Positions 11,640 through 22,300 of a stretch of DNA of 64,000 nt are shown one piece after another (the stretch's first letter is position 1; each line of letters starts with the position of its first letter). Source of the DNA: Brienomyrus brachyistius (taxonomy: Eukaryota; Chordata; Actinopteri; Osteoglossiformes; Mormyridae); assembly GCF_023856365.1 (NCBI RefSeq), contig NW_026042711.1, positions 1 through 64,000 on the forward strand, in the 5' to 3' direction. The position numbers and the translations under genes were made by a program. Below the pieces are notes generated by a model, which worked only from the letters and a program-made list of their open reading frames with translations, was not told the DNA's origin and made no database searches.

Positions 11640-12530
11640 AAAAGCACTTTAAACAACCTTATGGACCAAAGTGCTGCACAAAGGAATAAATAAAAACATT
11701 CACACACTTAAAAACGAAGTAAAAGAAATTTAATAAAAACCAAAACATTCAATGTGAGTAAAAGGCCATTAATAAAAATTTAAAAAAATCTATTAATTAA
11801 TAAAGAAAAGGCTAAGATTAAAATAAGATTTACTATTAAAATTAACATCTCACAATGTGTCAAAGGTGAAGGAGAAGAGATTAGAAGAGATTTAAAAACG
11901 GACAGAGGGGATTCCTCTCTAATGTGAAAAGGCAAGTCATTCCACATTTTAGGAGCTGCGACTGCAAAGGCTCGATCCCCTCTAAGCTCACGCTGAGTCT
12001 TAGGAACCGTCAGGAACAGCTGATCAGCTGACCTGAGAGAGCGGGTGGGGGTGTAAGGGTGAAGCAGCTCACAGAGGTCAGATGGAGCAAGACCACTGAG
12101 GGCTTTAAAAGCAAATAACAGAATTTTAAAATGAATCCTAAAATGTACGGGCAGCCAGTGGAGTGAGGCTAAAATGGGGGAGACATGCTCATATTTCCAT
12201 GTGCGGCAGCATTTTGAACCTTCTGGAGGTGAACAATAGTGGAGCCTCTAACCCCAACATAGAGGGCGTTACAGTGGTCCAAACTAGTAGTGACAAAAGA
12301 GTGGATTACTGTCTCAAAGTGCTGCCTAGAAAGAATTGGCTTTATTTTGGCCAACTGCCTCAATTGTAAAAAGCTTGACTTGACAACTAACCTTATCTGA
12401 GTGTCAAACTTAAGGTTGGTGTCGACTTTAACCCCTAGGTGTGTGATGACTGGTTTACAATATTGTTCCAAGGAACCTAAAATTACAGTGGAGGTCAGAG
12501 GAGTGGAGTTACCAAAAACCAACACTTCTG
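11640..12530 (-). mobile_element. L2 LINE, reverse transcriptase C-terminus
   Basis: The minus strand encodes an L2-type RT end: V-V-K-S-S-F near 12380, L-A-K-I-K-P-I-L-S, V-T-T-S-L-D-H-C-N-A-L-Y-V-G, then V-Q-N-A-A-A. It then continues past a frame break with H-W-L-P-V, F-K-A-L-S-G-L-A-P and W-N-D-L-P. The 3-prime tail with 'aaagcacttt' lies at about 11640-11700. The copy is 5-prime truncated and frameshifted. Confidence 0.85.
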
Positions 12531-13560
12531 TCCATTACCTCCCCACTTCCTTGTTAGTTACAATATTTGTTCTGCATTACTGTACTGCTTTGGAGCCTTT
12601 TGATATTAAGGTGAATAACACAGGTGAAAAATTAAGGTGAAAAAAGAGACAGATGCATTGACAGCAGTCGTGGCCACACTTTGGACTGGGAGTGTAAGAG
12701 CAAAGGAAACTGAATCCACTATGTTCTGTCCTGTAAATTTTTATTAAACACCACATGACACACATACGAGTCCTGTTTTAACTTTCAGGGCTGATGGTCT
12801 GCAGCCTGGCTTGTGTTCTACAGTGCAGCGCAGGTGCAGTCACTGTGCTGAGCCCGGCGTTATATTAATGACGCAGCCTTTCACACTGACCAGTGAGAAA
12901 TAACCTTGAAAATGACTGTGCTCTTTGTGGTTCTCCTTTTTTCTTACCACCAAGCAAGAGACTAAACATATTTTCTACTTATCAGTTATCAGAAATCAGA
13001 AATGTCATGCAGTAATCAGAGGTTAGACAGCAAGAATGACTTTTGTATTTTTATCTTTTGTCAATCTTTTATCCAGCGACTACTAATTCTCATCGGGGTC
13101 TGGAGAGGGTGGGACCTGTCCCAGGAAGCACAGAGCACAGGCCTGCATGGGATGCCATTCCACACAAGCAAAAACAATTAAGATGGTCAGATTTGCCTCA
13201 CTGTGTGATTTTGACTGAAAGATGAACTAAGCACAGTCTTGTGTGTATAAAAATGCGTAGATTCATTTAACTTTAACAATGAGATTCAGCAACATGACCT
13301 TATAGTGTTAATGATCGGTATCTTACTGGTATTAACTGAATTATGCAAAATTCTACATTATTCTATATTATTGCACCCAAATTGTTCATACTGACTAAAT
13401 GTAATTACTGACATCCTGGACATACTGCTTTTTAGGTTTGAATTTAAAATGTTAGTAGACAAATTCATGCTGTCAATAACATCTCACTTGCTCACCCACT
13501 TTTAGATAAAAATACCCTTTGTGGTTTTTCTAGTGAAGCAGTGGGCCTGAGCTGAGGACC
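12531..13560. other. no gene recognised
   Basis: A leader-like open stretch starts at 12911 (M-T-V-L-F-V-V-L-L-F) but ends in TAG/TAA without a splice donor. A CpG-poor region follows. No exon set could be built here. Confidence 0.35.
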
Positions 13561-13564
13561 TGAT

Positions 13565-13700
13565 GGTTGTGTGGTTTTCGCTCACTGAGAAGAGAGACAC
13601 AAACACCCTGCTCTCAGTCGGTCAGTCTTCCTGTAAAATGCAGAGGTGAGACTGCTAGTGGAAAATTACTGACTGCAGCGTCAACAACACATATAAACAG
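13565..13700 (+). repeat. diverged duplicate of 15015-15170
   Basis: The word order 'tgtgtggttt', 'agagagacac', 'tctcagtcggtcagtcttcctg' recurs at 15015-15170 as 'tgtgtggttttt', 'gtgagtccagcacagtgc', 'cagtgggtcagtcttcctg'. The two stretches look like old paralogous copies about 1.45 kb apart. No coding function is evident. Confidence 0.4.
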
Positions 13701-13849
13701 CAGCACAAACAAAATGTTCCACAAATGCAGGACATCTGTATGCTTACAGCACACATCAGACACGCTGACCCTCAGCACTGAGCTCCTCCAGGCTCTGTGC
13801 TCTCCCTCTTCTCTTCAATTTCTACACAAATCACTGCTGCTCCAGTGAA

Positions 13850-14235
13850 GATCCTGAATTTTGCAGGTGATACTACTGTGTTTGCCATCATAACTGAAGG
13901 TGATGAGTCTGCCTACAGACTGGAAGTCGTACAGCTGACCATCCAGTTCTGAACTCACATTATCCCAAATGTCCACATGCTTAGACTCCTCTCATCATCA
14001 GGGAGGAGCGTCCCTTGGCACTGTAGAGTAGATGGATGAGAGCAGGCTGATAACAAGGCTGTCATCAATTTTATGTGACACCTCTCACCCCCCCAGCAGA
14101 CTATGGAGGCCCGTAAGGGCAGCTCCTTCAGTAAGAGACTCAGACACCCGGCGTGTGACAGAACGGTACCGCAGGTCATTGGGCCCCACAGCAGTCAGGC
14201 TTTATAATCTGCACTCTGCTCATTGAACTTTTCCC
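13850..14235 (+). mobile_element. L2-type LINE fragment
   Basis: The translation starts with L-N-F-A-G-D-T-T-V (the F-A-D-D box with D changed to G) and E-S-A-Y-R-x-E-V. After frame breaks it has a C-terminal P-Q-x-I-G-P-type region near 14180. It is a degraded internal-deletion copy of the same type of LINE as at 8105. Confidence 0.6.
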
Positions 14236-15014
14236 CTGTTCACTGTCTTCTGATACAGTTTCTATCTGCTGCTGATCTGCAATATTGTTCCTCCTTATTC
14301 ACTGATGTGCAGTGTTGCATTGAGCCAGTGCATTATGCCCTGTGTGGCAGCTTCCTTTGGGAGGCTAATATCTGGCACATGAGCAATAATGTTACATGCA
14401 ATAGGATTGTGTATAAGTTAAGGATTGTGTATAAGTTAATTTTAATATTCCTATAATATTCCTCTGTATGTAATATATTCTTATTTTTTGTTTCTATTAT
14501 TACCCTATATTTATATATACATCCATTTATTTTACATTCATAATGATGTTGTTTGTTGTTTTGTGCCCCACTGCTCTTGTAACAAGCCTCAGTCTTGACT
14601 CTCCCTTTTAAGGTCTTGGCCTTAAATCACACTCGATATAGGTGGTGTCGTCCCCATCACCCTGACCAGGATACATGCTGTAAGATTAATGGATGGTGTT
14701 TATCTGTGTGATGAAAAAGAATGTGAATAAAACAAAAATGTACCATTATAAATGGGAGCCCTAGGATGTGTGGTGGTTAGAGATGTGGACTGATGAGAAT
14801 TTTGCTTTTCTAAAGTTCTGTTGTGAAAACTGTACATTCCGTTCCATGTACAGTAGTGATATGTAGCAATCATGTGCTCCAGTCAAATGTCCAGCTGCAT
14901 GAATAATAATGGTGGCTTGTTTGGATAAAATAACTTAGGCTGAATACTTGAAAGCGTGACCTGGGTGAGGTAGAGAGGAAACAGGGTCTTACAAGAAGCA
15001 GATATTGTTCTGTC
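14236..15014. other. no gene recognised
   Basis: AT-rich 3-prime-like region after the L2 copy. A short 21-base unit ('aggattgtgtataagtta') is repeated twice in tandem near 14404-14440. Nothing else was seen. Confidence 0.4.
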
Positions 15015-15170
15015 TGTGTGGTTTTTACTCTTTGCAAAGTGAGTCCAGCACAGTGCAGTCAGTGGGTCAGTCTTCCTGAGCTGCATCTAACCAGTGGAAA
15101 CATCTGCAGCACTGCAGAGAAGCACTCAGCAGACAAACAAACCCAAACAGCTTACAGCTGTATGTCACTT
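15015..15170 (+). repeat. diverged duplicate of 13565-13700
   Basis: See 13565-13700. The shared landmark is 'gggtcagtcttcctg'. It sits about 1.1 kb past the tail end of the NITR gene. Confidence 0.4.
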
Positions 15171-15175
15171 TTGGA

Positions 15176-15340
15176 CAGAGGTGGACAAAGTACACAACTT
15201 CACTACTTGAGTTAAGTATAGATACTCCTCGTCAAATAATACTCAAAGTTTTTCAGTTAATTTTTTACTTCAGTTAAAGTACTGGAGTATTTGCATCTAA
15301 AAATACTTAAGTATTCAAAAGTACATTATGTTTTAAATGC
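15176..15340 (+). repeat. hAT-like repeat fragment
   Basis: It begins CAGAGGTGGACAAAGTAC and runs into 'acttgag', 'agatactcc' and 'agtattcaaaagtac' words typical of a common fish non-autonomous hAT repeat. The right terminus and a target duplication were not found, so it is probably truncated. Confidence 0.45.
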
Positions 15341-15557
15341 AAGACATTTTTCAGAACCTAATGACTCCTGAACACCCCACTGAATACACTGACTGGCTTG
15401 TACATCTTGTAGAATAAAAAGCTTGTGGAATATGATACAATGACTATAGAAACACAACTGACATAACAAAAGTACAGCCATTGTCATTTTCATCTTATTT
15501 AACACCCCCCACCCCACTCACACAAAAGAGCATGGTAGTGTTCTTACAGAGCCGTAG

Positions 15558-15675
15558 CAGTGTGTGTGTGTGCATGTGTGCATGTGTGTTTGTGTGTGTG
15601 TGTGTCTATGTGTGTGTGTGTTTGTGTGTCTGTGTATGTTTGTGTGTGTGTCTATGTGTGTGTATGTTTGTGAGC
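15558..15675. repeat. (TG)n microsatellite
   Basis: About 115 bases of TG repeats interrupted by TC, TA and CA variants. It opens artificial reading frames on both strands. Confidence 0.9.
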
Positions 15676-16254
15676 CAAGTAACAAGACAGGGAGCAAGAA
15701 ACAAAACTCCTCTTTCTTAATTATCCACATCGTTATTAACGACACAGGTATATATACAGGTACATATACAGGTACATGCATATACTCAAAAATACATCCA
15801 GAACACACAATTAAATGAAAAACGTAATTTAAGAACACTTGAAATTTTCATTCAGTTTCTTTCATCTGTTTAATATAATCGATCAGTCCCTGTGCGTTTG
15901 CCCCAAACCATTCAGCATGGTACACAAGGGAGACAAGTAAGCATGTGTGACATCAAAGAACTGATTGCAGCAACTCAGCCTTTCCACAACATTAAAGCCG
16001 CTTATTCCCCCCCATGCCATGAAGAAATAATCTCTGTGGCTCCCCTCTCCCCCTCCCTCAGCCCCCAGTCTGGCTTGAACATTTGCACTTCCAGTAAAAA
16101 TGCGCCCCAAACACACTGACACCAAACTCAGCACCGGTGCTCCGTAAAATCCCGTGATTCAGTCTCAGAAGCACTGGCTCCCCTGCCCTCCTCTGAACAT
16201 TATTAAAGCTACACCCTGAACACTCTGTGTGACTGACATGAATGAGAAGCATCT

Positions 16255-16380
16255 TTATTCATAATCTCTGTAGCGGAGGTCAGAATACAGAGTGTCATTA
16301 TTCCCGTCTTTCTTCTGTCTCCTGGGTTTTGGCTTCTTAAGGTTCAGGGCAGCGTAATTCAGTGTGTCCTCGTCATGGCA
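16255..16380 (-). CDS. nitr: NITR last exon, cytoplasmic tail with ITIM and ITIM-like motifs
   Basis: Acceptor 'tttgtctccacag' at 16381. The tail carries L-N-Y-A-A-L, a canonical ITIM (I/V/L/S-x-Y-x-x-L/V), and T-L-Y-S-D-L, an ITIM/ITSM-like motif, 28 residues apart, then stops at TAA 16257-16255. Phosphorylated motifs of this kind recruit SHP phosphatases in known inhibitory receptors. The stop codon overlaps an AATAAA at 16259-16254, so the poly(A) signal would give an unusually short 3-prime UTR. Confidence 0.8.
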   Translation of the reverse strand, partial: CHDEDTLNYAALNLKKPKPRRQKKDGNNDTLYSDLRYRDYE

Positions 16381-19300
16381 CTGTGGAGACAAAGATGGCA
16401 GAATTGGATGGATCAAATCGGTTTGCTATTACCTATTTTCACAAATAGCACTTAAAATGCTGATCCCAGGATGGAAATCAGTCTGAGGTTCATTTGTTTT
16501 ACTGACGATTTGTAATTTGAAATATTTATTACATACTTGCTTGCGTGACCATTCCACTTTTGATATATCACTGTTCTTTTCATCTGTTTAAAATATATAA
16601 CACATCAATATATTATTTAATTTCGCACGGTATCATACCGTGGTCAGATAACATTCCGAATTTTCAAGCAATCAACATCCTTTTTGTCTCAAAAATGAAA
16701 GTAAAAATGACTTCTGTCAATTTAAGTGTGCATGTTTGGATACGTGTCATTTGTTCTCATATATCATATATAATAAAATTGCTATAAAGGAGATCTTGGT
16801 AATAAAAGTTATTGATATGCAACTTATTGCAACATGTATATTTCAATAGATTTTGCAAAATATGAAAGATATAATACAAAAATGTAAATCTTACAGTACA
16901 AAAAGGTTTATATAAATAAGGTGAGATTTAATAATGGATTTTAAAACTGTATTACCTGCAAGAGTGGTTTTAATATGAAAATGTTATCTATCATAAAACA
17001 ATTTTATATTTCTATAATTTGTTAAAATCTACATTTTGTCCTTCTGAGTGCATAAAGCCGGGCAGCGTACCTGCACAGTGTGTACAGGTCAGTTTACATC
17101 TTATACAAATGAGAGCAACGTTCAGAATAATGCTGCAAGATAAAACTATCAGCAAGCCAGAGTGAAGAGGATCCAGCAGCTTCTGAAAGCCTGTAACAAA
17201 GAGATAGATTTCAGCATAATGATATAGAGACACATTTCCCATTTGCTTACATTACATTAGTTAAAGATCAAATCGATAACACATTACAGCAGTTGTTTTG
17301 TAAATAGTCCATTTTTAACATGAACTTCTAGTATTTTGTATTTTAACAATTTATATTAATATTTGAAATAATTATTAAATTAGGCTCCGGACCCCCCGCG
17401 ACCCAATAGGATAAGCGGTTTGGAAAATGGATGGATGGATGGATATTAATATTTGAAATAATTATTAAATTAGGCTCCGGACCCCCCGCGACCCAATAGG
17501 ATAAGCGGTTTGGAAAATGGATGGATGGATGGATAATTATTAAATTAACATCTGTGTAATTTAATTTAAGCACTTAAATTAGAAAATTCATTACATTAAA
17601 AAAAGAAATAAATGTCTTAATAGCAGAATAAGCTAAATAAAACTTTGAAGCAGATATACTCTCCACACTGGGTGCTACCATCTATATCCAGCTGTGTGCC
17701 GTTCCCAAACAGCATCTCCCCACACTGGGTGTTACCATCTATATCCAGCTATGTGCCGTTCCCAAACAGCATCTCCCCACACATGGCCACAGCGCAGTAG
17801 TAAGTCCCAGCATCGGAGAGGCTGAGGTTCCCCTTGGGGAGGCTGTAGACGCAGCTCCGTGTAGGAGATCCAGCCTCAGGGCTCTTCTCACACTCATCAC
17901 TGCTGTTTCCAGGGCTGTAAATGACTCCAGGAAGGGATTCTCCTGATCCATGTCTGAACCAGTAAACACTGTGTTCTCCTGCACAGCTCCCAGTCTCTAT
18001 CGTACACTGCAGGCTCACAGAGTCTCCTGGCTGCAATGTGTCAGACACAGGCTGCTGTACCACAGTCCTGCTGTTGGAGTCTTTACCTGAAAAGCAAAAT
18101 AGTCATGATGACAGCCCTTTGAGAATAACAATGGAAAATACAGATCCTCAAAAATTGTTCTTACAGATTTTTGGGAACTGAATCGATGTTCTTCTAGCCA
18201 TCCAAGAAATCAGTAACTTCTTGGAGAACAGCTGACATTCTTCTCTCTTTTTATTGTATTACTGCTTATTAGTATATATCAGGTAACACTATACATTAAC
18301 TGCACCTACATAATACCTAAATAAAAATTATATGATAATAACAAACATTATAATCATATAATGTCTTGTATTAATGTATGAAGGTAGATGAATATAATTA
18401 ATTTCAATTCAAAGAAATGAAGTGTGTAAAGTGTACTTTATATTTTCATGATTTTCGTGACTTTACATTTGGTTTATGTTGCCCCTTTTCCACAGGAAGG
18501 TATTTATTGTTTTTGCATATTTAGCTCTTGATGTGTTTTGGTATTTTTGAGCATTTTGCTGTAGTACCTGCATAATTTAATTCAAGAGCCGAAGAGCTGT
18601 TTGCCCATTACTAGTTTGTCTATCTTTTAACATTAAAGAAAAAGTATACATAGTAAAAGGAATTACTTGGTTTCGTAGTTCCTCCTATTTATTTTCTTAT
18701 GCACACAAAAGTAAGTTTTTCCGTTCAACCATAGCACTACAGCGAAAAGCAAAACGTCATGGCAAATACAATTATGCTTTATTCCAATACACATTGCTAA
18801 TTTTTCATTATTATTACATTTATTCAGCATAATATCTTCAAAGGTTTCATGATTTAATTTGCAATCTTCTGGCCTGAAATCTTTTCCTGCTACACTGAAG
18901 ACTCTCTCAGCGTGTGCAGAGAAAGCTGCAGCCAAAGGGTTGGCATCCTCTGATAAACATGGTTGGTTCAGGTATCGGTGACATTATGTGAACCTTTCAT
19001 GGCAGGAATAGGGACTAGTTTGACTTTTGATGCAGGAAAAGTGTTTGGGACTGTTAGGTTGAAGAAACAGTTGTTAATCATTTCTGTATGATCAGCAATG
19101 AGTGTAAATATATATGTATACGTTATTTCTTATCTTCTAGCCACATACTCTTAGCTATTGTACTCTAAGTAGGTGGTTAACAGCTGCCTACTTAGATAAG
19201 AATCTCACTTCCCTCTCTTGCGCCCCCCATTGACTATAAATAAAGAAGACAAGGGGAACCACCCTTTGTAACACATTCTGCTGTAGTTTGCATTGCAGAG

Positions 19301-22300
19301 AGTGTGGGTACCCTTGCAAGTAAAACTGTAACCTGTGTGTGTCTCATAAATGTGGAGTTGGGGTGGAAACGCCGGGCGCTTTCCCCAACATAGAATTTGG
19401 TCCTTCGAGCCGGATCCGAGGAACCCCGAAGACGTCTCCAGTACGCCGAGAGAAGCGACACCGAAGTCTGTCGACAGCCACTCGAAGTCGGGTGCAAGAA
19501 AGACCTGTGATGTGAATTCGTCATCAGGCCGGTGGTTAGAACTGCGCTCGACGTCTGGTGATGTCTGAAGGACCTCGGTGACGGATCAGAGAGCACACTA
19601 TACAGGTGAGAGATATGGCACCTAAGTGAGTAGGTGGCCAAGTGAGAGATACGGCACCTAAATAAGTAGGTGGCCAAGACATGCATGTGGTTGAGGTTAG
19701 CCGAAATTAACCGGGAGAGAAAGTAGGCGTTGTTGGAAATATATACAGTGTTGTATGTGGATGTGTTTTTATAGGTTTTAGATTAACCTACACGATCCAC
19801 CCTAAAAGCAACAACATACTGGTGACTGAAGGATCAAGGACGGGTTTCATCCCTGAAAACTAACACCGCTGCTCTAATAGGGAGCAGTAGAAGGCCGTGT
19901 TAGTGTCCTCCTGAGGTCTCATGCCAGAGACTTGCTTTTAGGATTTTTTATTTTTTGTAGTGTATCCATTAAAAGGTAACAATGGGGAAGAATCAAAGTA
20001 AACAAATGGAACTAGAGGGAGATGAGAAGTTTATGGAAGGATATAAGCCAGGATCAGGACAAATAAGTAGTCAGAGATGGAGGAAAAAAACATGGGTTTG
20101 AAGGAAAACTCCACACTCCAGATATATTAAAATTACAGGGAAACTTAAAACTGGAGATGTTACAGACTACCAATAAGAAAGAAGGTAAAGACAGAAAAAA
20201 AGAATATGTTTTTTCTGATGCATGGTTAGAACAGAGTAAATTAAGAGATAATAAAAGACAGCAAAAAAAGGGAAATAAGGAGAAAAAATTACAGGCGACT
20301 TTAATTACACTAGATGAGGAGACGGCAACAAAATCTTCTGCCGCTCCAGTTCCCTTACTGCCCCCACAAATTCCAATGATTGCGCCTGCACCAGTTCCAG
20401 CTGTAAATAGACGACAAATAGGAGGAGGGGAATCATCTCGAATGATGACCCGAGGGTCTAACCCTTCTCTGTATCCGTTAAAGGATCTGGAGACAAGTAA
20501 AGTACGCTGGCATCCAAAAAATGACACAGAACAGGAAGACTGGGAGAATGATTTGGTGTGTCCACTCGTAGAAGTGGCAAATCCAAATCGAGGCCCAAAT
20601 AATGCAGGACCCGAAACTATGTTAGTATATAGACCCTGGACCGCTGAGGATAGAACAGCGGCTTTAAAAGGAATACCCCCGGTTGAAGAAGGGGTACCCG
20701 AGTTTTGGACTGCCATCCTAGAATTACAAAGTAGTTTTCATTTGAACGGCAGGGAAATGTATAGATGTCTCAGACAGTTGTTTACCCATAAATGGGGACG
20801 TGTAGCGGGAGACTTCACAGGACATGGTAATAATGATGAAGTCTTAGCACATGACTCGCAGGAACTCATACAAGCATTACGAGACTTGCGAAACAGGGTA
20901 GAGACAGCCTTCGTAAGACGCGCAGACTATGGACGAATAGCGCAATGTAAACAAAAAGATGGAGAGGAACCTGAGGATTTTATGGATAGAATGAGAGTTG
21001 TATTTAGAGGAAACTCAGGGATCCCATTTGATGAAGAGGCAGTAGGAGTGTACCAACAACAGCTAAAACGAGCTTTTGTCGCAGGCCTAAAGCCCGAATT
21101 GCGAAAATATCTTGACAAACATTGGGTACATCAGAATACTGGTTCAGTCCAACAAGCACTATAATATGCTCAACACGCGCAGAAAGCGCAGAAACAGGAA
21201 AAGACAGACACAATATTCAGCGCCTCAGAAGTAGTAGCGCTAGTGCAAATGAATCCTCCGGGGAGGGGAGGATTCAGAGGAAGGTCAAGAGGCCGAGGAA
21301 GGGGGAGAGGTGTTTTCAGAAACAATTACAGGAATTCGTCTCAGCAAGATAACATTTGCTGGACATGCAGGAAACCTGGACACTTAGCTAGGAATTGTAG
21401 AGTAGGGAAACAACCATATAACCCAAACTCCATTGAAAACAATGATCAATGACCCCCCTCGGAGGCCCCTGTTACCGACACCATCCGAGGCAAAACAGAG
21501 GTGATTTTAAGAAAGGAAACGGAGGTCACTTTACAAGACCTTTTAGATAAGGAAATAGATTTACAAGCAGTGTGTCAGTTATTAGCAGAAAGGCAGTGGG
21601 AAACCTTGCCAAGTCGGAAGTTAGTCATAAACGGCAAAGTATATGAATGTCTGTGTGACACTGGAGCATGTAGGACTGTCCTAACCTCCAGTCCTCCCGG
21701 AGTCACATATTCTTCATCAGTCATAAATATAAAAACGGCAGGAGGTCAGACAGACAGACATCAGTTAACAAACCCAGTTGCAGTAAAAGATAAGGAAACT
21801 GGACTTGAATGTCAAGCACAGGTGTTAATAAGCCCTTCTTGTCCTGTTAACTTGTTAGGCCGAGACCTTATGGTACAAATGGGCATTAGCGTGGTTGCCA
21901 CAGCCACTGGCATGAAAGCAATCGTAAATGAAGAAGCTTATGTTGTGCAAGGAACCACAACACCACAATATTACTGGTCTCTGGACCTAGGGGGAACTGC
22001 ACAGACACGAGAATTATTGCGGAAAACTAGAGAAAAGCAGTCCCCTAGACAGGCCCAGTTCATGCCTGACGATGCCTTACACGTCACTATGTGGTACAAA
22101 GACACCCTTGGACCAGATTATGTCTATGACAAAACGTTTCATGCCCTCCAAGACACTTGTATTACCTTACAACATATGTATGTTAACCCCACCACTGGGT
22201 TTTCAGCAGCCTCAGTCATTTTATCTAACAAGCAACAGGCTGTATTTAGAGAGAGAACACCACACGTATCTCTTTCAAAACCACCCCAGATGCAGTGGAG

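Noticed and set aside
12820..12860. cactgtg resembling a V(D)J recombination heptamer
   Set aside because: No nonamer at a 12- or 23-base distance, and no V or J segment beside it.
12911..12970. Leader-like peptide M-T-V-L-F-V-V-L-L-F as a second NITR exon 1
   Set aside because: No splice donor before the stop and no Ig exons downstream on that strand.
15481..15838. Open frames on both strands near 15.6 kb
   Set aside because: They are translations of a (TG)n run.
16381..17070. Missing small NITR cytoplasmic exon; a 'ttgcag|gtaata' site near 16960 was considered
   Set aside because: No stretch with the needed phase 1 to phase 0 fits between convincing splice sites.
20054..20716. 220-codon minus-strand frame inside the ERV
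   Set aside because: It mirrors the gag coding frame and has no domain of its own.
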